A stretch of DNA of 64,000 nt from Psychrobacillus sp032154225 (GTDB lineage: Bacteria > Bacillota > Bacilli > Bacillales_A > Planococcaceae), in the NCBI RefSeq assembly GCF_032154225.1, contig NZ_JALDYF010000008.1, positions 69,741 to 133,740 of the forward strand. Direction: 5' to 3'. Positions 24,943-32,544 of this stretch are shown piece by piece (within the stretch, counting starts at the first letter, position 1; every line of letters starts with the position of its first letter). The position numbers were made by a program, and so were the translations under genes. The notes under the pieces were generated by a model. The model saw only the letters and a program-made list of their open reading frames with translations. It was not told where the DNA came from and made no database searches.

Positions 24943-25446
24943 GTTGGAATTCAAAGTCTCCTAATGAAACTTCATTCTATTCCCTGTTCTTTCAAAATGG
25001 CTATAAATTTATTCAACTTCCAAAGTAAATCTAAAACTACATCAATCTCTAGCAGTTTGTTTTAATAGGATGGCCATATGTCATTCTCAATTATCCACGA
25101 GAAAAGAAAATTTTTTTCAAAAAAAGTGATAATCTTATAGAAATCTATGAAGACAAATTAATTACAAAAATGATATACAAGGAATATAAAATATATTTCA
25201 AACCTAACAATAAAAAGTAAGCGTAAGTTTAACGCTTACAATAAAAACATACCCATTAATTAACTAAAAAAATTGTAACCACCTATATATTGCTTTGATT
25301 CATTTTCATCATTTCTTTCATCTCTATGATGTAGAACAAACTTTTTATTACAGACAATACGGTGTTGTTTATCGGTACGGCTGCGACTTCCGCGTTAACA
25401 GTACTAGTAGGGAAGAGCCCGACATACGTCAGACTCTTACTACAAC
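24943..25446. other. Gene-poor left part of the islet
   Basis: No intact gene is seen. An open frame from about 25044 to 25219 on the + strand lacks a start codon and ends in EYKIYFKPNNKK. Another + frame around 25350-25480 encodes a hydrophobic run (VLFIGTAATSALTVLVG). Both look like remnants of genes carried earlier by the islet. Confidence 0.4.
25212..25240 (-). terminator. Terminator for the leftward bacteriocin transcript
   Basis: GTAAGCGT (25217-25224) pairs with ACGCTTAC (25232-25239). Read leftward the stem is followed by TTTTTATTG. Confidence 0.65.
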
Positions 25447-25680
25447 TTATTTATTGTTTAATCTCTTTTTGCGATCTATAACAAAACTCCAGACTACTAA
25501 TATTAATATTACTACTGATACGATCTTTACAGCTAATTGATACTCATAGTGTGAAAAGAGAACAAAAAACAATGTTAATACTCCAATAACAATAGGATAT
25601 TTAATAAATTTTTCCGCATTATCCCTTTCTTTATATGCATAAATAAAAAGCAAAAATGCACAAATTATATACCCAAACAT
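25447..25680 (-). CDS. Candidate immunity protein, 77 aa, three membrane segments
   Basis: The 77-residue protein is almost wholly hydrophobic, with three helices (FGYIICAFLLFIYAY, YPIVIGVLTLFFVLF, VKIVSVVILILVVWSFVI) and a basic C-terminal tail. It starts 23 bp after the bacteriocin-like gene, behind AGAGGAG. Small hydrophobic proteins directly downstream of a bacteriocin gene are commonly immunity proteins. No family is recognised, so the role is inferred from position and topology. Confidence 0.6.
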   Translation of the reverse strand: MFGYIICAFLLFIYAYKERDNAEKFIKYPIVIGVLTLFFVLFSHYEYQLAVKIVSVVILILVVWSFVIDRKKRLNNK

Positions 25681-25703
25681 TATTTTATCCGCTCTCCTCT
25701 CCC

Positions 25704-26522
25704 TTACATTGGCTTATCGCTAAACCACCACGAACCAGTTGTCCCTTTGAACGTCCATGTCGGTGATGTATAGATACCTATCTTAAATTTAGCAGAGACT
25801 ACTCCATCTTGATATCTTAATGCTGTTTGATAGGAACCATATCCCGTAGGTACAGCTTCTTTAGTCTTGTATAACTTGTACGTGATTTTACCACCTAACA
25901 TATCTCCCATAAGAGTTGTTGCAAAACTAAAACCAAAACTTGTTAAATAGGCCTTAACACTGGCTAACACTGCTGGCACAGTAATACCCATTCCAGTTAA
26001 TATTGCTACTCCTACAACAATTAATGCAGTTGTGTAAATAGCTGCCTTACTAAGATCTCCACCCAGATTTTGTAAATCATAATTATAAGTTGCTACATAT
26101 ACAGGATCATATGCTCCCCTTACTAATTGATTTCTTTTTAACAATTCTTCTTCAACTTCCACCGTTTTATGAACTACTTGACCAAGATTTTCACCATCAA
26201 CAATTAGTTCACTTGTTTTAGTATCAATTACTAATAATATTGGGTTACCTTCACTATTAGTAGTTTCTATTTCTATTTTATTACCTTCTAAAACCTTAAA
26301 TAGTATTTTTTCTCCAGTCCCATCTAGAACCTCTTTCTCTACTTCCTTTAAATATGATTCTAAATCAATATTCTCTGAAAAATTCGAACCAAATATTTCG
26401 TAATTAGAAACCTGTGATTGAAACTCTGCTGATACCTTATTATTTAATGATAAGCTTGAAAGAATCAACACAAAAGATAAAGTTAAACAAATTAATCTCA
26501 CTATACTAAATTTTTTAGACAT
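25704..26522 (-). CDS. Secreted bacteriocin-like protein (possibly geobacillin-26-like)
   Basis: The 272-residue precursor has a signal peptide (residues 1-32, cleavage near VSA), an acidic pro-like region (about 33-135), a Gly/Ala-rich hydrophobic stretch (LIVVGVAILTGMGITVPAVL, about 165-215) and an aromatic beta-rich C-terminus (FKIGIYTSPTWTFKGTTGSW) near the end. The layout resembles the large heat-labile bacteriocin group that includes geobacillin 26, as I remember it; I cannot confirm homology. AAAAAGGAGGAAAAAGA precedes ATG 26522. A TTGACA at 26612-26607 is a possible -35. The small membrane protein follows and an Rgg-type regulator lies divergent, a typical bacteriocin context. Other secreted toxins remain possible. 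Confidence 0.6.
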   Translation of the reverse strand: MSKKFSIVRLICLTLSFVLILSSLSLNNKVSAEFQSQVSNYEIFGSNFSENIDLESYLKEVEKEVLDGTGEKILFKVLEGNKIEIETTNSEGNPILLVIDTKTSELIVDGENLGQVVHKTVEVEEELLKRNQLVRGAYDPVYVATYNYDLQNLGGDLSKAAIYTTALIVVGVAILTGMGITVPAVLASVKAYLTSFGFSFATTLMGDMLGGKITYKLYKTKEAVPTGYGSYQTALRYQDGVVSAKFKIGIYTSPTWTFKGTTGSWWFSDKPM

Positions 26523-26759
26523 TCTTTTTCCTCCTTTTTATATCTGAATACATTCAATCATCTTTCAACTAGAGATATTTAATTAGGCATTTAGTAAAAT
26601 TATTACTGTCAAATGAAGAATACTAAATTCTTTATAAATATCAACTACTAATAAAAATGAGATTCTCTTTTTTTGAAAATCAATTTTATCCTACTCAGAA
26701 ATGATACATAAGAATTAAAAAACTACCGACAAACAAAAGGTGAAACATTGTAAATAAGA

Positions 26760-26810
26760 CTAACTAGCTGATATAATCCAAATATCGACAAGTACTTGTA
26801 TCCATTCCAC
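26760..26810 (-). CDS. Candidate SHP-like signalling peptide, 16 aa
   Basis: GTG 26810 follows AAAGGTGGGG with 9 nt spacing and opens a 16-codon frame ending in TAG 26760. The peptide is MEWIQVLVDIWIISAS: hydrophobic, with an Asp before an isoleucine-rich C-terminus, as in streptococcal SHP pheromones (D-I-x-I-I types). It is divergent from the Rgg-like regulator, which is the usual shp/rgg order. It is too short for standard gene finders. Sequence alone cannot prove translation. Confidence 0.5.
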   Translation of the reverse strand: MEWIQVLVDIWIISAS

Positions 26811-26870
26811 TATTCAAATCCCCACCTTTCTCCAATAACTATAAAGGATAAATCAAATTACACGACAAAA

Positions 26871-26886
26871 TATTCCATATGGAATA
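26871..26886. promoter_or_regulatory. Perfect 16-bp palindrome, candidate Rgg operator
   Basis: TATTCCATATGGAATA is fully self-complementary and lies between the divergent peptide ORF and regulator gene. Read leftward it ends a few bases before TTGTCG, a possible -35 of the peptide promoter, the place where Rgg boxes lie in streptococci. Confidence 0.6.
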
Positions 26887-26905
26887 AAAGAATAGGGAGA
26901 TGAAT

Positions 26906-27757
26906 ATGTATTTTGGAAAAGAATTTAGAAAGATTCGACAGAATAGAGCATATAGCCAATCGGAAGTAGCAAGCAGCATTATTTCACAAAGTGCCTATTC
27001 TAAATTTGAAACTGGAATAAGGGATATAGATGCTAGCATCTATCTCCAGTTGCTTAATCGGTTGAATATTTCAGCGGAAGAATTTGATTATGTTCGGAAC
27101 GGTTATAGTTATGGACGAAAACAAAATCTTATACATAAATTATTTTCGATAAATTACAATCATATGGAACTCCTACGAAGTTTAAAACAACAAGCAGTCA
27201 ATTTTTTAGAGGAACAGTATGATCAGGATATAAAGAAGGTTTACTTGATATGTGAGGCATTTATTCAAATCCACGATACAAAAGATATAGAAAAAGCTCA
27301 AAATATAGTAGATCCTATCTGGCGAGATATGTCAAAATATGAACAATGGTATCTAAACGATATCCGTATTATCAACACCATTTTATTTTTATTTCCAGTA
27401 GATATTGCGATTAAGTTCACAGAAACAATACTAATAAGATTAGATACATATAAAGACTTTCGGGATGCGCCGAGATTAAAGATAGCATTTAAGATTAACC
27501 TTTCTTTGTTACTTATAAAAAATAAAGATTATGTAATAGCACTTAAAATTATCGAAAATTCACTTCAATATGCAAAAAAAAGAATGGATTATTCCCTTTT
27601 GGCCCTCCACTTCTCAAGAGAAGCTATTTGCAAAGCTAATATACAGGGAGAAGGATCATCAGAGCCCTTGAAAAAAGCACGGCAACTATTAACGTTCTAT
27701 GAAGATTACGACTATTGGGAACGTATTCAACAAGAATTTAATCATTATACTTCTTGA
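26906..27757 (+). CDS. Rgg/GadR/MutR-type transcriptional regulator
   Basis: The protein (283 residues from ATG 26906) begins with an XRE helix-turn-helix (FRKIRQNRAYSQSEVASSII, SQSAYSKFETG) and continues with an all-helical TPR-like domain, the length and layout of Rgg/MutR regulators. The C-terminal domain of this group binds secreted-and-reimported peptides. GGGAG is 6 nt before ATG 26906; the ATG at 26900 touches the ribosome binding site. It is divergent from a candidate SHP peptide gene and the bacteriocin gene, which are its likely targets. PlcR-like regulators are the main alternative. Confidence 0.8.
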   Translation: MYFGKEFRKIRQNRAYSQSEVASSIISQSAYSKFETGIRDIDASIYLQLLNRLNISAEEFDYVRNGYSYGRKQNLIHKLFSINYNHMELLRSLKQQAVNFLEEQYDQDIKKVYLICEAFIQIHDTKDIEKAQNIVDPIWRDMSKYEQWYLNDIRIINTILFLFPVDIAIKFTETILIRLDTYKDFRDAPRLKIAFKINLSLLLIKNKDYVIALKIIENSLQYAKKRMDYSLLALHFSREAICKANIQGEGSSEPLKKARQLLTFYEDYDYWERIQQEFNHYTS

Positions 27758-27772
27758 GAAATTGATGGTCTT

Positions 27773-28123
27773 GTGAAACTAGTCGTGTCTGGTGGACAAG
27801 GATCGGATGAAGATATTGAGGAAGCTGTAGTAATGAAAAATTTCCTCTTGGAAAATGGGATTCCAGAAGATCGACTCATTGTTGAAAATCAGTCGACTTC
27901 TACTTACGAAAACTTATTGTTTTCCCAGGAAATATTGCCGGATAATGTGAAATCGATAACAATTATTACGAGCGACTACCACTTGAAGCGTGCGAAAGTT
28001 CTCGCTGAAAAGATTGGTTGGGATGCTGACGTTGTAGCAGCCAAAACTCCAAAAGTGGTGGAGATGAAAGTGCGCTTACGCGAACGTGCGGCGTTGCTGA
28101 AGACTTATATTGTAGGGAAATAA
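27773..28123 (+). pseudogene. Duplicated 3' fragment of the YdcF-like gene
   Basis: The segment encodes residues from VVSGGQGSDED to the C-terminus of the YdcF-like protein, identical to the intact copy from 27782 on. It lacks the membrane anchor and the first half of the domain. A GTG at 27773 could start a 116-residue product, but no proper ribosome binding site is seen. It marks the right end of the islet. Confidence 0.88.
27782..28123 (+). repeat. 342-bp perfect direct repeat, right copy
   Basis: Identical to 24574-24915, with no mismatch seen over 342 bp. The sequence diverges immediately after the TAA. Confidence 0.95.
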
Positions 28124-28161
28124 AAATATGACTCCAAGCGACTTTGGAGTCATATTTTTTG
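28124..28161 (+). terminator. Terminator behind the duplicated gene end
   Basis: AATATGACTCC and GGAGTCATATT form a stem followed by TTTTTGTTG. This may be the ancestral terminator of the YdcF-like gene before the islet arrived. Confidence 0.8.
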
Positions 28162-28202
28162 TTGCTTATTTTTGAATTGCTCCTGTTACCGTGGTACATA
28201 AT

Positions 28203-28976
28203 TTATCTTCTGACATAAATAGAGTATTTTATCGGATTTTCAAATCCTAATCTTTCTGCCATCTTTATTGATGCTACATTATTTATATCGCAATCCCATT
28301 TAGGATTTATCCTTTTTTCAATACAGCGTTCCATAAAAATCTCTGCTACTTTTTGACCTAATCCCATTCCTCTATACTTTTCCTGAGTTGTAATATCAAT
28401 CTCAGCATATTGTGGAGAGCAAAATATAGAAGTGCATTCACTCACAACGGTTTCGCTATGTAGAAGACAATAACCAAAACCGTTTTCAAGAAATTTTGAA
28501 ACAGATCCCCAATACTCATTAAAATAAGATTCATTAAAATCAATGCTTTTAGTAATTGTTTTTTCATCCATTTCTACTAATGTAAATTCTTTTGGGATTT
28601 CACTCTTTTTTATAGAAGAGTAAGTTCCCTTATTAAACTGAAAAGAATATCTGTATATTTGCTTTAATTCTTTTCCAAATAATTCATTTATAGCTTGGTC
28701 CCATTTCTGTGATGGAGAAAATAAAGTAAATCGCTCATTCGCATTTTTTCTGATGTTATAGTTTTCTTTAAGTAATTGATAAAAATCTTTGTTCATTTCA
28801 TCTCCAGCAACAACAAAAATACCTGAATCGGTTCTGATTAATAGGCTTTTCTCCAACTCATCCAAATAAAACTGTCCGTTAATATATTTGTTTAATATTG
28901 AATATGCAAATACTGGGTAAATTTCCTCATCATTATTTTCAAGTAATTTTATAACCTCTTTCAAATTTTCATTCAT
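28203..28976 (-). CDS. GNAT-family N-acetyltransferase
   Basis: The 257-residue protein has a helical N-terminal half and a C-terminal GNAT fold with the acetyl-CoA loop TTQEKYRGMGLGQKVAEIF and the late motif NNVASIKMAERLGFENP. The size and layout fit two-part GNAT proteins of Bacillales (GNAT_acetyltran-like). It lies 13 bp downstream of a GIY-YIG gene and is probably the third gene of that operon. Substrate unknown. Confidence 0.82.
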   Translation of the reverse strand: MNENLKEVIKLLENNDEEIYPVFAYSILNKYINGQFYLDELEKSLLIRTDSGIFVVAGDEMNKDFYQLLKENYNIRKNANERFTLFSPSQKWDQAINELFGKELKQIYRYSFQFNKGTYSSIKKSEIPKEFTLVEMDEKTITKSIDFNESYFNEYWGSVSKFLENGFGYCLLHSETVVSECTSIFCSPQYAEIDITTQEKYRGMGLGQKVAEIFMERCIEKRINPKWDCDINNVASIKMAERLGFENPIKYSIYVRR

Positions 28977-28989
28977 TACATTTATTCCC

Positions 28990-29340
28990 CTATTTTTTCT
29001 TATGATAACCTTTTTCCCCGTATGGCTGTAGCTGCTCCATCCATTTCGTCAAAAGCTTTTCTAGTTCTTTCTTTTCATCCATATACTCATTTTCAGGTTT
29101 TTTCAACACTTCCACTGGAGCAATTTCAAACCCCTCTTCACCATATTTTTTCCACTCTTCTTGAAGCACACGATTTGTATGCGTGCCTGTTTCCAATGTA
29201 AATCTGGTGCCATTTAATGTTTTGAAATTTCGAGTAGATGCTACAAATTTTTTACCATTTTGCTTATTCGTAATGGCATAGATACCACCTTCTACTTTAA
29301 CCTCTTTGAATTCTTGCTTTAGTTCCTTTTTACGTTCCAT
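28990..29340 (-). CDS. GIY-YIG-like nuclease-fold protein
   Basis: The 116-residue product has the GIY-YIG core (EGGIYAITNKQNGKKFVAST), where the second signature triplet is replaced by FVA, then EEWKKYGEEGFEIAPVEVL and a charged tail. This divergent group commonly sits beside DUF2087 regulators in Bacillus-type genomes. Whether it cuts DNA is doubtful given the altered signature. The start is ATG 29340 (GTG 29346 is an alternative). It lies 18 bp after the DUF2087 gene. Confidence 0.75.
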   Translation of the reverse strand: MERKKELKQEFKEVKVEGGIYAITNKQNGKKFVASTRNFKTLNGTRFTLETGTHTNRVLQEEWKKYGEEGFEIAPVEVLKKPENEYMDEKKELEKLLTKWMEQLQPYGEKGYHKKK

Positions 29341-29358
29341 ATTCACTCAACCTTCTCT

Positions 29359-30126
29359 TTAGTTTTTCACCCAATATGAACTACAATCATCTTTTCTATC
29401 TAAAAAACCATACTCTATTAAATAACGTCTTAAAGTGACGAAGTCAGCATATATATTTTTGAGTACTTCATTTATTTCTTTTTCGCTATACATCTTTTCA
29501 TGTTCAAATTGCTTAATAATAACGCGTAACGTCGCCAATTTTTGTTTTTCTTTTCTAGGGAATTTTAATAAGAGCCCATCTAGAAAAAACTTCTTTTCTA
29601 CATCTGCTTGTTCTTCTTGCGTCATGTTATATCGATCGTCTACCATCGTCGCATTTTTATGAACGGCTAAGAAAGTAGGTGCATGCTCATCTTTTTCTGT
29701 TAACAGCTCCATCATCGTTAAGAAAATTTTTGCTTGGCGTTCTTTTTCCTTTAAAACAAATCGATGATTTCTAATTGTCGAAGCACTGCCGATACCTAGC
29801 TCCTTCTGAATGTCGGTATCGCTCTTCCCTTCATAAAATAAGCGCAACAAGCTATTTTGATGATCTGTTAACCCTGTAATTTTTTTATTTAAGCTTATTA
29901 AATAATGAAACATCGATTCATGCTCCAGTTCAATATGCGTTTTCATAAATCGCTCTGCTTCCAATAAAACGTTATTATGCGGATAAATAATCCCTTTTTC
30001 CACTTTTTCACTGCAAATCAAACAAATAAAAGCATCTTTTTCTTCAATAAACCCTTTTTTCAACTGTTCTATACTAGCATTCCAAAGTTCTTCCGAATTT
30101 GACATTTCATAAACACAACCATTCAT
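29359..30126 (-). CDS. DUF2087-family helix-turn-helix regulator
   Basis: The 255-residue protein has an N-terminal Cys/His cluster (CLICSEKVEKG, later HIELEHE) that could bind zinc. A central LuxR-like helix-turn-helix (LTDHQNSLLRLFYEGKSDTD, SASTIRNHRFVLKEKE) and a C-terminal DUF2087 domain (FPRKEKQKLATLRVII, DFVTLRRYLIEYGFLDR) follow. DUF2087 proteins are thought to be transcriptional regulators. It is the first gene of a three-gene operon and its promoter carries two similar dyads, suggesting self-control. ATG 30126 lies only about 12 nt after the predicted transcript start; ATG 30105 is an alternative. Confidence 0.82.
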   Translation of the reverse strand: MNGCVYEMSNSEELWNASIEQLKKGFIEEKDAFICLICSEKVEKGIIYPHNNVLLEAERFMKTHIELEHESMFHYLISLNKKITGLTDHQNSLLRLFYEGKSDTDIQKELGIGSASTIRNHRFVLKEKERQAKIFLTMMELLTEKDEHAPTFLAVHKNATMVDDRYNMTQEEQADVEKKFFLDGLLLKFPRKEKQKLATLRVIIKQFEHEKMYSEKEINEVLKNIYADFVTLRRYLIEYGFLDRKDDCSSYWVKN

Positions 30127-30177
30127 TGTTTGTTAATTTATAAACATAATATAATATTGTTTGTAAATAGTCAAACA
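30127..30177 (-). promoter_or_regulatory. Promoter with twin 20-bp dyads before the DUF2087 operon
   Basis: Read leftward, TTGACT (30174-30169), 17 bp and TATTAT (30151-30146) form a good SigA promoter. TGTTTGTTAATTTATAAACA (30127-30146) and TGTTTGTAAATAGTCAAACA (30158-30177) are two related dyads 31 bp apart. One covers the -35, the other the start region. Confidence 0.65.
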
Positions 30178-30270
30178 CCAAAAAATACAGTTGCAATTTT
30201 TCTGAAAATAATGAACAATTAAATGGAAAACGCTTCGTGTATCGAAGAAGCGTACGAGAGGAGAATAACA

Positions 30271-31968
30271 TTGGTTACATTTAAAGATTACGAGTACAAA
30301 CGACCAAGTTTTGAAGAAGGAAAGGCAAAATTCACAGATTTACTGGAGAATTTTAAAAGCGCAGCAACAGTAGAAGAACAGAGTTCAGCTATCGAGGCAA
30401 TTAACGCTTTTCGGAATGATTTTTCCACAAACGCAAATTTAGTTTATATTCGTGCTTCTATTGATACAAACGATGAGTTTTACCAAAAAGAACGGGATTA
30501 CCTAGATGAGCTTAGCCCACAAATGGACGAGCTAATTACGGAATACTACAAAGCACTTGTTGCTTCTCCATTCCGTGAAGAACTAGAAGCAAAATGGGAT
30601 AGCCAACTTTTTGATCTTGCTGATTTTCAAATTAAATCATTTGACCCAGAGCTTATTTCACTTATGCAGCAGGAAAACAAATTGACTTCCGATTACTCGA
30701 AGCTTGTTGCTTCTGCACAAGTAGAATTCAACGGGGAATTTTTAACACTTGCACAGCTTGGGCCATATGCAGAATCTACGGATCGTGCTATTCGTAAACA
30801 AGCAAAGGAAGCAAACTTCAACTTTTTCCAAGAGCATGAAGAGAAATTTGATGCTATTTACGATCAATTGGTGAAAATTCGTCATGAGATGGCAACGAAG
30901 CTTGGGTATAAAAACTTCGTAGAGCTTGGATATGTTCGGATGAATCGCATTGATTATAATGCAGAAATGGTTAAAAAGTTCCGTGACCAAGTACGTGATT
31001 TTATCGTTCCTTTAGCTAGTAAGCTATATGAGCGCCAAGCAATGCGAATTGGTGTCGATAAACTGAAGTTTTACGATGAGTCTCTTAATTTCCTAACTGG
31101 AAATGCAACTCCACAAGGATCTCCTGAATGGATCGTGGAAAACGGGAAGAAAATGTATGAAGAACTTTCTCCTGAAACTGCAGAGTTCTTCCAATTTATG
31201 ATTGACCGTGATTTAATGGATTTAGTTGCGAAGAAAGGGAAAGAATCTGGTGGTTATTGTACATTTATCGATGACTACGCATCACCGTTTATCTTCTCGA
31301 ACTTCAATGGAACTTCTGGAGATATCGACGTATTAACACATGAGGCTGGCCACGCGTTCCAAGTGTACACAAGCCGCAATATCGGAATTCCTGAATATGT
31401 TTGGCCAACATTTGAATCGTGTGAAATCCACTCAATGAGTATGGAATTTTTCACATGGCCTTGGATGGAACTATTCTTTAAAGAACAAGCAGACAAATAT
31501 AAATTTGCCCATTTGAGCAGTTCACTTTTATTTTTACCTTACGGGGTTGCAGTAGATGAGTTCCAACATGCAGTATATGAAAATCCAGAAATGACACCTG
31601 CTGAACGAAAAGCTGCTTGGAAAAAAATCGAGGCGATCTATTTACCTCATCGTGATTACGATGGCAATGAATATTTAGAAGCAGGCGGATTCTGGCAACG
31701 CCAAGCACATATTTACGCTAGCCCATTCTATTATATTGATTACACATTAGCGCAAATTTGTGCATTCCAATTTTGGAAGCGTTCAAGAGAAGATCACGAA
31801 ACTGCTTGGAAGGATTATTTACATCTTTGCCAATTAGGTGGATCTAAATCTTTCACGAAGTTAGTAGCTGAAGCAAATTTAATCTCGCCATTTGATGATG
31901 GTTGTGTAGAATCCGTTATTGGTTCTATTGACGCCTACTTAAGTAGCGTAGATGATTCAAAACTATAA
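30271..31968 (+). CDS. pepF: M3-family oligoendopeptidase F
   Basis: The 565-residue zinc peptidase has HEAGHAFQ (zinc motif, about residues 357-364) and the third ligand in ESCEIHSMSMEF, with the family length of about 565. It cleaves short peptides in the cytoplasm. Sixteen in-frame codons precede, but AGAGGAG 8 nt before TTG 30271 marks the start (MVTFKDYEYKRP). An imperfect hairpin follows the stop. Monocistronic. Confidence 0.93.
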   Translation: MVTFKDYEYKRPSFEEGKAKFTDLLENFKSAATVEEQSSAIEAINAFRNDFSTNANLVYIRASIDTNDEFYQKERDYLDELSPQMDELITEYYKALVASPFREELEAKWDSQLFDLADFQIKSFDPELISLMQQENKLTSDYSKLVASAQVEFNGEFLTLAQLGPYAESTDRAIRKQAKEANFNFFQEHEEKFDAIYDQLVKIRHEMATKLGYKNFVELGYVRMNRIDYNAEMVKKFRDQVRDFIVPLASKLYERQAMRIGVDKLKFYDESLNFLTGNATPQGSPEWIVENGKKMYEELSPETAEFFQFMIDRDLMDLVAKKGKESGGYCTFIDDYASPFIFSNFNGTSGDIDVLTHEAGHAFQVYTSRNIGIPEYVWPTFESCEIHSMSMEFFTWPWMELFFKEQADKYKFAHLSSSLLFLPYGVAVDEFQHAVYENPEMTPAERKAAWKKIEAIYLPHRDYDGNEYLEAGGFWQRQAHIYASPFYYIDYTLAQICAFQFWKRSREDHETAWKDYLHLCQLGGSKSFTKLVAEANLISPFDDGCVESVIGSIDAYLSSVDDSKL

Positions 31969-31976
31969 TCCACAAG

Positions 31977-32004
31977 CTAGCCTGTAATATTTGTTACAGG
32001 CTAG
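31977..32004 (+). terminator. Hairpin after pepF
   Basis: CTAGCCTGTAA pairs with TTACAGGCTAG, 11 bp perfect. The following bases TTCGCT lack a T-run, so termination may be partial. Confidence 0.5.
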
Positions 32005-32028
32005 TTCGCTAAAAAGGAAGAATGTATA

Positions 32029-32441
32029 ATGTTAAATCCAGTTGGTTTTTGGAGACGATTAGGTCCAACCTGTTAGATGGTATTAATGTCGGAATTACTG
32101 TATCACTTATTAGTTTTCTCATTTTGGGCGAATCTGTTGAAACTTGGATTGCCTCAATGGGTCAACCTGTTTATGCACTCATCTTACCGCTTGTGTGGAC
32201 TGGATACACAATTGGGAAGCGAATGATTGGCATACGAATTGTCAAAATAGACGGAACAAATGTAGACGTTTGGACAATGGTAAAGCGTGAGATTATTGGC
32301 GGACTTGTATATACGCTTACGCTTGGTTTCGGCGTTATTGTTAGTGAATTCATGGTTGGTCTTCGAGAAGACAAGCGAGCTATTCATGATTTTATCGCGG
32401 GCACATATGTTACAGACAATCTACCTGAGAGCAAGTATTAG
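32029..32441 (+). CDS. RDD-family membrane protein with N-terminal frameshift
   Basis: The C-terminal frame encodes an RDD-like protein with membrane helices and IGKRMIGIRIVKIDG. From ATG 32029, well placed after AAGGAAG, the frame reads MLNPVGFWRRLG, the classic RDD start, then stops. The adjoining frame continues with SNLLDGINVGITVS, the expected next residues. One base appears missing near 32064. A frame starting at ATG 32022 is open throughout but reads nonsense over the first 18 codons and has a poor ribosome binding site. The gene is therefore probably damaged, unless the base is a sequencing error. Confidence 0.72.
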
Positions 32442-32544
32442 TTCACCTAATGCTTGTTCTTTTTTATTTTTAATATACATAGTTTGATGCAGGACATTTT
32501 CATATTTTCACGAACAATATAAGTAGAGGGGGTATTAATCATTT

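Larger units (their letters stand above)
24916..28123. mobile_element. Inserted bacteriocin-type islet with duplicated gene end
   Basis: A 3208-bp segment lies between the stop of the intact YdcF-like gene and the stop of its duplicated 3' end. It is visibly more AT-rich than its neighbours. It holds a secreted bacteriocin-like protein, a small membrane protein, a short peptide ORF and an Rgg-like regulator, then the 342-bp duplicate. No integrase or transposase is present. Such a structure fits Campbell-type integration of a circle that carried the gene's 3' end. The direct repeat would allow precise RecA-mediated loss. Confidence 0.7.

Noticed and set aside
25295..25540. Rightward 81-codon frame rich in His, Tyr and Phe
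   Set aside because: No ribosome binding site, overlaps the end of the immunity-candidate gene antisense, and looks like remnant DNA.
24916..28123. Simple tandem duplication of the YdcF-like gene
   Set aside because: Only the last 342 bp are repeated and the intervening DNA has its own genes and base composition, so an insertion explains it better.
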